Source: Epiperipatus broadwayi
Taxonomy: Eukaryota > Onychophora > Udeonychophora > Euonychophora > Peripatidae
Length of the DNA stretch: 64,000 nucleotides
Direction of reading: 5' to 3'
Assembly (NCBI GenBank): GCA_028023455.1
Contig: JAQFVV010000056.1
Location: 1 to 64,000 of the forward strand
Part shown: positions 46,808 to 58,812 of the stretch, piece after piece
How the letters are laid out: every line of letters begins with the position of its first letter
Position numbering within the stretch: the first letter of the stretch is position 1
Position numbers and translations under genes: made by a program
Notes under the pieces: model-generated
What the model saw: only the letters and a program-made list of their open reading frames with translations
Database searches by the model: none
Told to the model about the DNA's origin: nothing

Positions 46808-47145
46808 AATGAAGAGAAGAGAGGAGGCCTTTTCACATGTGTAATTTTGCAATTAAAAGAAAATAAACCCTGTGTTGTATATTGAAAAATGTGATTCTCT
46901 TTTTCAAAATTGCTTTGATTGATGTTATTTTGTGTTATTTATATTTGTCAGTTGCAAAAAATTTTTTTTTCCCAAAATCTATTTGGATTGCTGTTATTTT
47001 GGCTTCTTTATATTTGACAACTGACAAAAACTTGGGTATTATTACTGCAATGAAGAAAAGATGGGAGGCCTTTTCACATATGTAATCTTGCAATTGAAAA
47101 AAAGTAAAACCCTACGATGTATATTGAAAAATGTGTCAAAAAGGT
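46808..47145 (+). repeat. ~243-bp direct repeat within the composite locus
   Basis: AATGAAGAGAAGAGAGGAGG (46808) and AATGAAGAAAAGATGGGAGG (about 47050) start two copies that share CCTTTTCACATRTGTAAT, GCAATTRAAA and TGTATATTGAAAAATGTG...GTGATTCTCTTT. Confidence 0.75.
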
Positions 47146-47789
47146 GATTCTCTTTATAATGGCTTACTAGTTTTAAGAAGTATGATAAGAATTCATCTGA
47201 TATGTTTGTTTACATGCTTTAATATTCTTATTTAATTTTTTAAATTTTTCATTTCAATTTGATCTGTAGTAATTTTAAATATGCATACAAAATATGTGAA
47301 ATATAATAAAATGCCTTTTATGTAATTAATAAAAGATGCCATAATGAATATTTTTACAAAACATCCTAAAAAGTTTAACAGTCTATGAGACCAAAAAAAA
47401 AGTTTATTTTTATTTTACATCTATAGTATCTACTTTTTAAACTAGAATTATTTATAAAACTTTTTTTCTTCTTCCTTTTCCTGTTTTTTAAACAATTTGA
47501 TAAGTTTTGTCTTTTTTTTTTTTTTCAAAGTAAAAACTAGTCCGGATATTACTCCTGTAGTAAACACCAATGAATTTTAAAACTATTTAGACCAGACCAC
47601 AAAAATCCTATCTGCAAATATTGCAAATCAAATAGAAAACCTGAAATTGGTTATTGTGTACTCAATCTGATGTTCAAATCCAGGACAGTTAATTATATCA
47701 GAAATGATCTTGAGCCAATCTAGCTAGTATTCTTAGCTGCAATAAACAAGGAAGAAAAACAACAAGCTCTCATCACCCCTCCCCGATTT

Positions 47790-48130
47790 GTCAGTTGCAA
47801 AAACTTTGTTTGTTTTTTTAATCAGCTTTGATTGCTGTTATTTTGCATTCTTAAATTTGACAATTGATGAAAGCCTTTTTTCACCAAGGGAAAATCAACA
47901 AGGCTGAATTCTTCCTCAACAGTGGATGTTTGGTGGAATATGCAAAGAGCTCATGGCAATTAAAGATTGGACAGCAGTGGCAACACTTAGAATTTGGTGA
48001 TTCTAGAAACTGTGCTTCACAGCTCAAAGCATGTGGGGTTCCGCAAAATGGCAGAAGAATCAGCAATGCAGGAGTTGCATCAACCTAACATTTTCCAAAT
48101 TTATGTGGCATCAGTTGCCACATATTTTTC
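47790..48130 (+). other. GC-raised patch with a 75-codon open frame, unassigned
   Basis: An open frame at 47864-48088 (MMKAFFHQGKINKAEFFLNS at its start) overlaps another at 48031-48234. Base composition differs from the surroundings. The protein resembles no family I know. Because it lies inside the composite repeat locus it is more likely part of an element than a host gene. Confidence 0.25.
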
Positions 48131-48848
48131 TCTATACTTATTATTGTGAATTATTTGTTTTGTGTATCTACAAAAAAAGGATATATTTATTAAAATTTTT
48201 ATTCAATTTTTTCTGCCCACATGAAAAGCAATAATAAAAGTTTTATAATTTATATTTATTTATTGGTCTGAATTATTTGGTTTTTTTTAAACAAAAAAAA
48301 ATACATTTTGTAGTATTTTTCTGAAAAATCTCAACATATTTTGCAATCACATGTTCATTCTAGGGGAAAATTTTTCAGTTCAGTTGTCAATTTTCTGTGG
48401 TCAAATGAAAATTCAATTTGTTTGTTTGTATGTAATTAATTACTATTATTTATTGCAGTGTAAGCAACATATATGTATATTTTATGTATTTTTGTAAATA
48501 TTATTTAATAAAATTATAATTTAGTGATTGTTTTATGAATCTGTAAAGTAACATTTGGGAGTTTATTCACTACTTTTGATTCAATCTATCTTTGGGGGCT
48601 GAGAACATAGTTTTTAAGATAGATAAAAGAAATTTTTGCATGTTCGTGTCAACCTGCCAATAACTTTGTAAATCTTGTGAAAAGTGTACCCATTTTTGGT
48701 ATGTGTTTTTAAAAACTATTTCAACACATTTTTTGAAATTGATTGAATTAAGTGTCAAAGCATCATCTGCATACATGTAGATTTCATAGAAGTACATATA
48801 TATTTCATATAATATTTATTTTTTGTTCTTTTTTAAAAATAATGTATA

Positions 48849-49025
48849 CTATTCCTGCAATGAAGAAAAGATAGGAGGGCTTTCCACATTCATATTAATG
48901 CATTGGTAACTTTGTAATGTTTGATAACTTTGTAAATGATTGCCAAAATAACAACATTAAAAAGTTACCAGTGTAGTGATACAAATGTGAAAAAGCCTCC
49001 TATCTTCTCTTCATTGCAGGAATAG
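48849..49025. mobile_element. 177-bp near-palindromic MITE with TA target duplication
   Basis: Left CTATTCCTGCAATGAAGAAA and right (reverse complement) CTATTCCTGCAATGAAGAGA begin arms that agree over about 40 bases with few changes, and the inner part (GGTAACTTT.../...AAAGTTACC) also pairs. TA flanks both ends (48847-48848 and 49026-49027). The family is related to the repeats at 46808 and 47050. Confidence 0.8.
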
Positions 49026-49055
49026 TACATAAGTAGGAATAGTACACAAGTACCT

Positions 49056-50553
49056 ATATTTTTTTATTTTAAAAATAAAATATAATTAGACATATATATA
49101 TATATATAACAATAAAACATTGTTTCTAACTGCTGAAACAATGATTGCTCTTTGCTAATGGCATTGTTAAATTAACAATGTCAATGAGTTAAATAATTGT
49201 TATTTGTTGTGTTTCTGGAAATCCATTTTATCATATAAGCAAAATTGTATTTGCACTACCCATATTGGGACTCAAAATATTTTTAGCCTAGAATCTCACT
49301 AATCTTAATTCAGACCAAATTGATTGATATCTTTCTCATTAATAGTGAAGGCATTTCAAAATTATATTTTTGCTTGTTTTTAATCGTGTATTTAATGCTC
49401 AGTCCCAAATTAAACAGGATCTTATGTGTAAAAGTATGGGAAACGGTTTTTTAACGAAAATCATTATTAATGAATAAATTTAAAAGAATAATAAAGATAA
49501 TACATTCATTAATTAGAAACCTTAAGTATTTAAATCTCAAAATAAGAAATGATTATATTAAACTTCAGAAAAGAAAAAAAACAGTAATATTTAAATATCC
49601 CAATCTTTTAAATGTCATAAAAATAAGTTTTGCAGATGTTCCCTTCTATCTCACCTAATATATTTTTTCTTCTCTTTTCAGGCCTTAGTAAAAAAAAAAA
49701 AACACTAAGAATATATGAACTTTATTCATTTCTTTTTTATTTTGAAAACCTCTGCTCTTAAAATCAAAAATACTTTTTCAAAAAGACCTTATCTGTTTTG
49801 CGTTCTCTATCTTTCTGACACAGATAAACTTTTAAGATTTAAAAATATTTTAGTGAATTTCATTTATAAAATATCATAGAAAAACATTTAACTAAGTAAG
49901 CAGTTGAGGAAATATAACACTGAGTAGAAAAAAAAATCATTATAGATAAAGAAATTCAATATCAATTACTTTATTTATAACAAGGATAGTAAATCTCTTT
50001 TGATCAAAATATTAAAAAAAAAATTGTAACTTTTCTTTAACATTGTATTGTCGTCATTTTGCGACAATATTAAAACGAAAAGGATATATATGAATTAAGC
50101 CTAAAGGATATTTATTTTTTTATTAATTACAAAATTTTAAATACTTTTACATCTGAAGAAAAGATTTCTTGCTATAGAGCAATTATCCATATTTAATTTA
50201 AATTTCAATAAGCAGGATATAATGTTTTTTTATTTCTTAAAAATGTTTGCAGACTGAAATATATATTATAATGGTAAGATATATTATAATAATATGAGAT
50301 ACCAGTTCATCAATGTTTGCAATGATAATGATGATGGAATGTGTGTACGGAATGAACATAGATGTCGGTGCAATAAGAAGGCAAAAAGCGGCAATTTATA
50401 GCCCTAAACAGCATTTAACGTAATTATGTTAAACACACAATATCTGAATTCAAGTTTAGCCCAAATAATAATCCATTAAGACAACATAAATATAAACAAA
50501 ATATATTTTTTTTATATCCACAAGTATGATTGTGTGGTCAGCAAATAACTATT
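49056..50553. other. AT-rich DNA, no gene seen
   Basis: It includes an (AT)n run at 49090-49108 and long A/T tracts. No coding feature is seen up to the minisatellite. Confidence 0.55.
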
Positions 50554-50887
50554 TTCAATTCCCATGATGTTCTCTTGCAATGAATGCTCTGCTGCGGATG
50601 CTCTCCAATGAATGGTCTGCAACGAATGCTCTGAATACACTCTGTATTCTTTGCAATGGATGCTCTCCAACGAATGATCTGCAATGAATGCTCTGCCATA
50701 TGCTCTCCAATGAATGGTCTGCACCGAATGCTCTGCAACGGATGCTCTGCAAACGGATGCTCTCCAACGGATGCTCTGCAAACGGATGCTCTCCAACGAA
50801 TGCTCTGCCACGAATGCTCTCCAATGAATGGTCTGCAACAAGTCTATTTCTACAGTTCACTAAAGTTCAATTCCCACAATGTTCTTT
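50554..50887. repeat. Flanking direct repeats of the minisatellite
   Basis: TTCAATTCCCATGATGTTCT at 50554 and TTCAATTCCCACAATGTTCT at 50866 lie just outside the 14-bp array. Both sides also carry GGTC(A/T)GCAA..A..CTATTT, so the array sits between two diverged copies of the same flank. Confidence 0.7.
50579..50840. repeat. 14-bp minisatellite, about 18 units
   Basis: The unit is AACGAATGCTCTSC with variants: AATGAATGGTCTGC, AACGGATGCTCTCC, and 15-base AAACGGATGCTCTCC. Units ending GC and CC tend to alternate, hinting at a 28-29 bp higher-order unit. One irregular interval lies near 50635-50655. Because 14 is not a multiple of 3, overlapping open frames arise in several phases on both strands (for example minus 50512-50841 with HSLESIR-type repeats). 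I treat these frames as a consequence of the repeat. Confidence 0.9.
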
Positions 50888-51900
50888 CAGGCTGGCTGCT
50901 ACAAAAATGGTTCACAATGGGCATACCTTATCCCCAGTCCAGTTTAGCTATACACGAACTCTTCATAGTAAGGACTGTGACTGACCTTAAGCTCCTTACA
51001 GCTTCCATCTCTGCAACAGTCTACTTCACTTGAAAAACACTGGAAACTCAACTCTTTATTCAGCTGCTATACAGATGTTTTCCTCAGGCTGTGGTCTCCT
51101 TCAGCTATACCCGTCAACTACATTTCCCACTGGGCACTGTGCATTAAGCGCAAACACTGATGCTAGATGTCTCCTACTGAAATTGAACAGTAACTCTACT
51201 GTAGATGCACTCAATACTGTATGTTACTCCAATACTGCATAGTTCTTACCAAGTCTTCTTATCACTTTCTGATAATAGCAACAATCAATTCATTGTCCAA
51301 TAAGGTACGGACGGTCTCTTATCCAAAAATATTTGCAATCAGTAAATATTTCTTGGAATTGTCAATCACCATTACGTCAATGCCTTAATTAAATTCCTCA
51401 GTTATCAAAGCGTGATCTAAAAACAACCTCTCGAATACATTCTAGTTTTTCTGAAGTGCACAAACATGTCTGCCATTTTTACAAAACACTACAATTTTAA
51501 GATAATTTAAGTAAATATTTCATAATGGCAGGTTAAATCTTCAATATCTTATCTAGATGTACCTTCACTCTCTGTGTGTGAGTTCAATGTAAGTCAGAAT
51601 TATGCCATAATGAAGCTTTCAGCTGGGGTACTTGTTCTAAACAAGATACTCCTTATCAACTATATACCATTCCCTCTCATTCATTTCCACAAAATACCAA
51701 ACGTTAATTAATAAATTATATTCTTAACTAAGAAAAAATTGGAAATCAAATTTGATAAACTATATTTAATACAAAATTCAAACACAAAACAAAATATTAT
51801 ATATTATCAGCGCCACTACTTGGATAATTGGCGTCTTTGTGCAAGGTAAATTTTAGCACCAGTTCCCTGTCCCCCACCGACTATCCCATGAAATAAAATT
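50888..51900. other. GC-raised block, possibly part of an unidentified retroelement
   Basis: From about 50590 to 51300, and again near 51805-51895, composition is clearly less AT-rich than the background. The minus strand holds AATAAAG followed by TTGAGTTTCC near 51050, as in an LTR R/U5 region, and TGGCGCTGATAAT near 51820, which looks like a primer-site start. I found no paired LTR ends or Gag/Pol residues. Open frames at 50656-51033 and 51030-51242 have no recognisable motif. Confidence 0.3.
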
Positions 51901-53732
51901 TATAAATTAAAAACAAAACAAATTCCATAAAATTTTATCTAATAAAAGATATAAAAACAGTAGAACATTCAAAAATTATAATTATTTAAAATATTTACAC
52001 TTTTATCTATTTTATTTACATATTAACTCTCCTGTTTTTGATGTCCACAAGACAACTTGTAAAACTTGAGACTATAATTGTCTTTAGGAAAATCCCCATT
52101 AACTATTTGAGTAACAGAATTTTAAACTAATTTTTATGTTCATAATTTTTGACCGAGTGCTTAGACTGCTAACATTAAAATGTAATGTAAAATCAGAAGT
52201 GTTATGTTTTTTTACTCTCAGGATCATAAATTTCTGAATTCAGACTGGAACAAAAGTACATAAATCTTATGCAAATAGAATAAGAAATATACAGAGAACA
52301 CAATCATAAGAGTGGTAATTTAACAATTAATTATATATACAATGGAATTAACATACATATTTGAAACTGAATGTAAAAATACATATTAAGTTACATATAT
52401 AAAAAAACCCTGATATACATATACTATAATGATATGAAAAAAGGGTGACATGGGGTGATAACAATAATCATCACTCCCATTGAATAAAATAAAATGAACA
52501 TCAAATATAAGGGAAGGAAAAAATATAAATATAAAAAAAATAAACACATAAAGGTACATGAGATCCACATTAAAAAAACTATAAGTGGTTATGTTAATAA
52601 TAACAAATTACCTCAGCAATACACAAGAATAATTAACTCATCAACTATCATCCCTTGGGACTGGCTTTAAAAAATATTCTAATTAGTGCTAAACTTAATA
52701 CAATATTTATTTGGATGCACATACTTTAGTGCTAAAATATCTATAATAGAATGATGGAATTTTGATACATGTTGATCATTGGCAATACTCTTGCAATAGA
52801 GAACCAAGAATATACAGGATAACTATAAATTCATCTCTAATCAGTATAAATAAAATGCATTAAATGAAATTTAAAAGTGATCTTGATCTTTGCATCATCC
52901 ACAGAACTATCTGAATGTCCAAACATAAACCCCCATATATAAATAAATGAACCATAATTGCTCTAGAGTTAAATCAAGATTACACGCTCCTAGAAACTAT
53001 GATTGTGAATAAGAGAAAGTACAAATGCATATGCTTAATCTAATTTGGATAGTTTTACTGGCATAATTTATACATTTATAAAACATTATGTCATTATAAA
53101 ATCCAAGTCTCTCACACTGCCATTTCTTAGACAGATATCTAGAGGAATAAATACATTAAAACTATTTTAAATTAAGAAAAATTTGATAACATGGCAATTC
53201 AAACTTGAATACATTTTTATAAACAAAATATAATATAACTTAAAATATATAATTTGTTGCTTGCTCTTACTCATTCAATTAATCAACATTAATTTTAAGC
53301 AGAATTGTTTCCTCCTTCAATAATTAAAATTCCAAAGCAACATTTAAAGATTAAAATAATAATAAATTACATTAAATACAATTGCATTTTGAAGGGAAAG
53401 TAAGATAAAGAAAAGATATGTTTCAATAAAAAAAATATTAATAAAATTATTCATTATCATTAATTACTACTTATTCTAAAATATGATCTATAAATATAAA
53501 TACGATGTGCATATTAAAATAATTTTTTACCAGTGTTTTTGTTTTTATTTTGATTCCTTTTTTGGTAGATGTAATTTTCAATTTTTTCATGTTGTTTTTC
53601 TTGTAAGCTTCTCCAGTAGCACATATTTACAGCTTAATGTAAACAATTAAAGTTACCCATTTTTACATTACAATATTTTTACATTTCACACAGACTGAAT
53701 TTATCCATTTTTTTCATGTAATAACTTGCACA
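51901..53732. other. AT-rich DNA, no gene seen
   Basis: No coding, RNA or clear repeat feature is seen. Confidence 0.55.
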
Positions 53733-53822
53733 TCAGGCTAATACCCAGAATGAATATATTAATTTGTTAGTCAGGCTAAAACACACAATGAATCTACTAA
53801 TTTCTAGATTAGACTAACACAA
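53733..53822 (+). repeat. Degenerate ~38-bp tandem repeat
   Basis: The units are CAGGCTAATACCCAGAATGA..., CAGGCTAAAACACACAATGA... and a partial TTAGACTAACACAAATAAC, each including ...TNAATTTNTAG before the next. Confidence 0.65.
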
Positions 53823-56800
53823 ATAACAGTCATGCTTGTGGATAAAAGTTTGTTGCAGGCTACATCAGAAGTATTTTCTTCCTCATTTACATTTTTTTAG
53901 TGAACAGTTTACATGGGGAGGTTTACTAATGCTCCATTTCTAGCTAACACTTAACACATAATTTTCTCCAAATCAATGTTACAAAACATTTGTACTTGTA
54001 GTGACATGACTCTTACTTCAGACTACAGAAATATTTTTCACTATGCTCTTCACAGATAAACTTCTGCATTTGTATTCTTCAACAGCTGAATCCAAAAAGA
54101 CTGCCACTGATGATTTCTTCAACAGCTTAATCAAGAATGATTATTCCTCACAAGATATTATGGTCTAGTGCTTTACCTGACTCCCATATTATTTTTTAAA
54201 CACCTCTATAGGCATCCAATCACATATCTTATCAAACATGCCCACATTAAACCCTGATCAAATGAGTCTATTTTTACAAAAAAAAAAGCTATTTAATTAT
54301 TTCCCTCCTTTTTTATTAAAAAAAATCCAACCATATTTAAAAATTTCCATTGAAATTGTATGCCAAAAAACAAGATAATCTAATTACTCTTTGATTTGGA
54401 CAAAATTAGTTTTTGTTTTAGAAAGGGAAAAGGAAAATAAATAAATTCATTAAATAACATTTCATAACAAAAATATTAAAACTTTATTTTTTTTCTTTTT
54501 GTTTAAAAGTTTAATAGAAATGAAATCTTGACTATTTATTTCTTTTTTTACCATTTAAAAGTTAAAATTAAAAATTTTCAATAACTTTCTAAAATTATCT
54601 TGGTATCTTTTTCTAAACTTAAGAGAGAAAACAAAAAATTACTTATTTTATTTTATACTTTTCCCTTTTTTTTTTTTACAACTAACTCCTAACAAATTAT
54701 AAATATTCACATTATTATTTTTAAATTTTTTTTAGAGTTCTCATATTACCATTTAATAAATAAAAAATATTTAATTAAATCAATCATTATTATAAAAAAA
54801 TAAAACAAATTAAACATTATTTCACCATTTTAACTTTATTGTTTATAAGCTTGTATATTTGAAATGGCTAGAGTGGACCACAGTCACATCTTTTGCAAAA
54901 ATAAAAAAAAAATCAAAACATTTTATTCACTTGTTAAATGTGAAACTATATTTGATTTTTTAACAAAACTTTGTAATTTGTAGGCCATCACATACAAATA
55001 AATACAACTGTAGGCGCATTGCTGAGTGGTGACACAGATTTTACAACTACATAGAATGTATACAGGCTTACCAATTCTGGTCATATTAATGTCAAATGTA
55101 ATGTTAACTTTATTTATTTTTTGAATTTAAAAAAAAGGTAATTATTTAATGTTACATTATTGTACTTATTTTATTTTTAGTCAATATTGAAATTATAAGT
55201 TATATTCAAATTTGTAAGTTTTGACATTAATATATATTTTTTCTTGCTTTTCCACAAGAAAATATATGATTTTAGTTATTCAATGTGTTTGATAAATAAA
55301 TACCTTATATCTTTTATTTATTTACTTCTATAGAATAAACCCAGAGATGATAAAAAAACAAATTAAAGTTTAAAAAATAACAATAATTAAATAATAACTT
55401 AAATCAAAAATATTTATTTAGTAATGTAAATGGTAATTTATTGAATTTGAAATTTGTAACTTTTCTTTACAATTTTTTTCTTTCAAAAGTTTTTATATTA
55501 TTTTTTGGACAATCCTATGAAATTGCTAGTAGACATAGAAAATATGTGCAAATAATAACACTTTTTAAATATCTTAAATGTTTCTATCTTATGCAAAATA
55601 ATGTATCTCACACACACACTTATGAAAACATTGCACAAAACCTACCCCTTATCTCATGCCAGATCTGACATTACATATATAATTCTACTTTTAATTTACC
55701 TACCTGCTTAATATAATAGTATGATTCTATGGCATATGACATCCAATAGCATCTTCCACTATTTTGCTTCTAAAGTTTCAACAATCTTGCAGCTCTTTAC
55801 CCCATCACAAGAAGAAAAGAGAGTCCCTTTTCTTTATTTATTTCATAATAACTTATCTCCAATATCTTTTCTGGAATATAATGATTATTACAAGGCTGAT
55901 GTAACTCTTAGACTTCTTTAATCATAATTAAGTCAACTTTAATTAATATGTCAATCAATTCATTAAAAAGATTTAAAAAGAGTTCTTTTGTTTGAAACCC
56001 CATTGAGAATCTCTCAAGTATAAATTTGTTTACATTTGCTATTAACAGTTATATTCATTCAATAATAAAAAAATGTAAACTATTATTTAATTTTTGTGTA
56101 TTTATTGATACCTATATTTTATTATATACAGTTTGATGTTTTAAATGTTCATACTTATATCATTTATTCAATAAATTTTTAAAAGCCATTAGCATGTATT
56201 TGCACTTTATTTTAATGATATATTATGTTGAGTATCAAAAAAATCAAATACTTGGTTTTCTCTTCTAGAAAACAACTGTTTTAGGTACTTCTCCAATAGT
56301 TATATTTAGAAGAGCTTTAAATGATGAAAAATGATTGTTACTGTCAACAGAGAGGCATTAAAATATTGATATAACCAAATTTATTAAGAATTAAATATTC
56401 TAGTATATATCATTTTTTTAAATTATCTCCTTTTCAGTAATTTTGACTTCCTTGAATTTGAGTTGTCTTGTAAATAAAGCAGACATCAGGCCTGCAATCA
56501 AAAACCATTTTCAGATAAATTTAAGTAATATAGATCAATTAGAGTTTTTAGATAGATAACAAACCCCATAAGTCCAAATCCATGGAAAATCATATTAGTA
56601 ATATACACACATATATATTATAACCAGTTGGATTACATGATACACAGCAACATAGTTGTGTGTGTACATATATATATATATAAATTAAAGGAAAAGTTGA
56701 AATAAACAAAAATAAAAAATTTTGTAGATTTTTTTTTTACATTTCTTGGAGTAAAATGATCCTAGTAAAAGAATTAAATACATTTGAATTTAAAAAAGAA

Positions 56801-57194
56801 TTTTATTATAAATTAAAACATTTAAAAAAGTCTAAATAAATTAATACTGTATTCTGGTTTTGGCATTTTTGAAATCTTTTAATTAATGCTTGTATACATT
56901 TCTATTATCTATCTTTAAAAATCTTTGATAACATTTCCAAGTGTAGCTTTTTAATTAAAAGTACTTTTGGAGGGATTAAAATTGTTGCCAATCAAGAAAG
57001 ATAAGGAAAAAACAGTTTTTAAATTAGTGTTGTTGTTACCTCAGCAATCCAAGACTATAAAAAGTTTGGATAAAAATATTATTTTAGTTTTGGCTAAAAT
57101 ATTTTGTGAAGTAGTTAGTTGCAGTAGTTGGTAGTTGTAGCAAAATAGCTGGCTGTAAGAGTCTGGTTTAAATTTTTGTGGAGTAGTTGGCTAT
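53823..57194. other. AT-rich DNA, no confirmed gene
   Basis: A short duplicated phrase TTCTTCAACAGCT occurs at about 54076 and 54117. A possible tRNA-like 5' half (GCGCATTGCTGAGTGGTGAC, A-box-like) lies near 55015 without a B-box. At 56611-56630 ATATATATTATAACCAGTTGG echoes the (TA)n-TTGTAACC motif at 36.76 kb. Open frames 55441-55668 and 55721-55921 are unassigned and unlikely to be genes. Confidence 0.5.
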
Positions 57195-57360
57195 AAGTTT
57201 GTTGTAGTTTACAGTACTGCTAAAGCTCGTTTTCCAGATTTAGAGAATGAACATGAAATAATTGAAGATAGGACAGTAGATCCAGTAGCTGCTACTATTT
57301 TCCATTGCAGGAGTTTTGATTTACATGAAGCTGGGTCACTTCTGAATCATTAGCCTGAAC
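57195..57360 (+). pseudogene. Short coding relic, possibly of a transposase
   Basis: One plus-strand frame reads KARFPDLENEHEIIEDRTVD and then PVAATIFHCRSFDLHEA before a stop. A basic RFPDLE segment followed by an Arg-rich stretch and a helix recalls the CENPB-type DNA-binding part of pogo-like transposases (...FPELE..L..W...R...), but the match is short and from memory. The sequences on both sides are broken by stops. Confidence 0.25.
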
Positions 57361-58079
57361 AAATGAGAAAAAAAATAGCTTGACAGCCTGAAGCTTGTCA
57401 AATTCTAGTCTATGTGAAACCAACTGTAGAACAACAATTAACTGGATTAGTCTCCATTAAAAGAAATCATCAATTGCTGAAGAAGCAATTATATGAATCC
57501 TAATGTATCTTAAAGCAGAGAAGCATAGATAAATGTATATATATAGCTGGTGAATTAGTTTAAAATCCTTAAAATGACTTTTAAATTTATAACTTAATAA
57601 CTTTAAGTAAAACAAATGAATAATTTCTTTGAGTCACACATCTAAAAGAAGGGACATAGGCGATTATATATATATTTTATAAAGAAGTTATTAATATTCC
57701 TTAAAAGGGCATTTTTTAAATTATATTTTTAAAATTAAAAAAAAACAAAAACAACTTTATAATTAAAAATCAACATGTGATCGTGCAACATATATAGAGA
57801 GAATTATTTTAAAATTTATATTTAAAAAAAAAAGATTTCCAGAAAATCTTTTCCACTATTAAAAAAAAAGAGACATTTCAAAATGCATTGATAATTAATC
57901 AATCAAAATAGTTATTGGTTGAAAAGTGACTTTATTTAAAAAAAAAAACAAAACTAATTATCAGAGTAAAACTTGTTATTAAAATAACAAATGAACTTTA
58001 TATAATTTCAATTATTGAATCAACTATGAAAATATAATATTATTATTGAAACAAATTAAAATATGTGATGTAGATGTCA
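57361..58079. other. AT-rich DNA, nothing recognised
   Basis: Many A/T runs; no coding or RNA feature. Confidence 0.5.
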
Positions 58080-58640
58080 GTATGTACATATATATGTAAA
58101 ATTTTAATCATTTATAGTACTTTTTATATAACTGAAAAGTATAATCATGTATTTATTATGTTATGGTGATTGAAATATAGTCATCAAATGTATTGCACTT
58201 TGTGGATGTATATATATATCAAATGCATGTCAGACAGACATATTTAGGTAAATATTAATGTAATTCTATTATTTTGATAAAATTCAAATACGTTATGTAA
58301 ATAAATTAATATATCTCTCTGATATGCGAATATATATATATGTGGTTTAAGTAAACTTAGCATAGATATTTGTATTATTAAAAATATAAGTTAAACAGTT
58401 TAATCATGCATTATGGAAGGACAATTTAAATATGTCCATTTCTAAATTGTATTGCACTCTGTATGTGTATATATATCAATAAGTATTGAATAGAACACAT
58501 GTAAAATTTTAGTCATTTTTAAATTTTATTAAATGTCAATTGAAATGTATTCCTTGTATATTATAAAACTCATATCTGTGTGTGTATATATATAAATATA
58601 TATATATATATATTTGTGTGTGTGTCTGTTTATGTAAACT
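58080..58640. repeat. Degenerate ~254-bp repeat with TA/TG microsatellites
   Basis: TGTATTGCACTTTGTGGATG-TATATATATATCAA (58191 on) and TGTATTGCACTCTGTATGTG-TATATATATCAA (58448 on) are two copies about 256 bases apart. ATGTAAAATTTTA(A/G)TCATTT occurs at about 58094 and 58499. The block ends in a (TA)n/(TG)n compound run at 58578-58628. Confidence 0.6.
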
Positions 58641-58812
58641 TATTAAGAGGCATTGCAAATCATAAATGTGATAGTTTTATTTATGCATCTTAATCAAAAT
58701 CAGAAGAATTAATATATATGTATAGCTATATTCTAGAGATTTTAATTTCATTTATTTATTTTTTTTATTGATGTTAATAAACTTGAATTCTATTGTTAAA
58801 ATTGCACTGTAT

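Larger units (their letters stand above)
46786..49055. repeat. Composite repeat locus with 21-bp inverted ends
   Basis: GGTACTTGTGTACTATTCCT (46786 on) is the exact reverse complement of the bases ending at 49055. Inside, AATGAAGA..GGAGGCCTTTTCACA segments occur at about 46810 and 47050 in the same orientation and again at the hairpin MITE 48849-49025. A ~73-bp unit with core TTTGATTGCTGTTATTTTG recurs at about 46910, 46985 and 47825, and in reverse near 48940. Between them lies an AT-rich stretch and a GC-raised patch at 47790-48130. The pattern suggests one element family inserted repeatedly or a mosaic element with TIR-like ends and internal duplications. No transposase is recognised. Confidence 0.62.

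Noticed and set aside
47665-47690. GTTCAAATCC B-box-like match
   Set aside because: Isolated match without an A-box upstream; expected by chance in AT-rich DNA.
47864-48234. Overlapping frames of 75 and 67 codons in a GC-raised patch
   Set aside because: Not called as genes: no recognised family, and they lie inside a composite repeat locus.
50512-50860. Three overlapping minus-strand open frames of 66-109 codons with repeats such as HSLESIR and RAFVADHS
   Set aside because: They are frame shadows of the 14-bp minisatellite; open frames in several phases at once are a property of the repeat.
55013-55060. A-box-like GCTGAGTGGTGACAC resembling a tRNA-Ser/Leu or SINE head
   Set aside because: No B-box GGTTCGANNCC downstream at tRNA or SINE distance and no target duplication seen; too weak to annotate.
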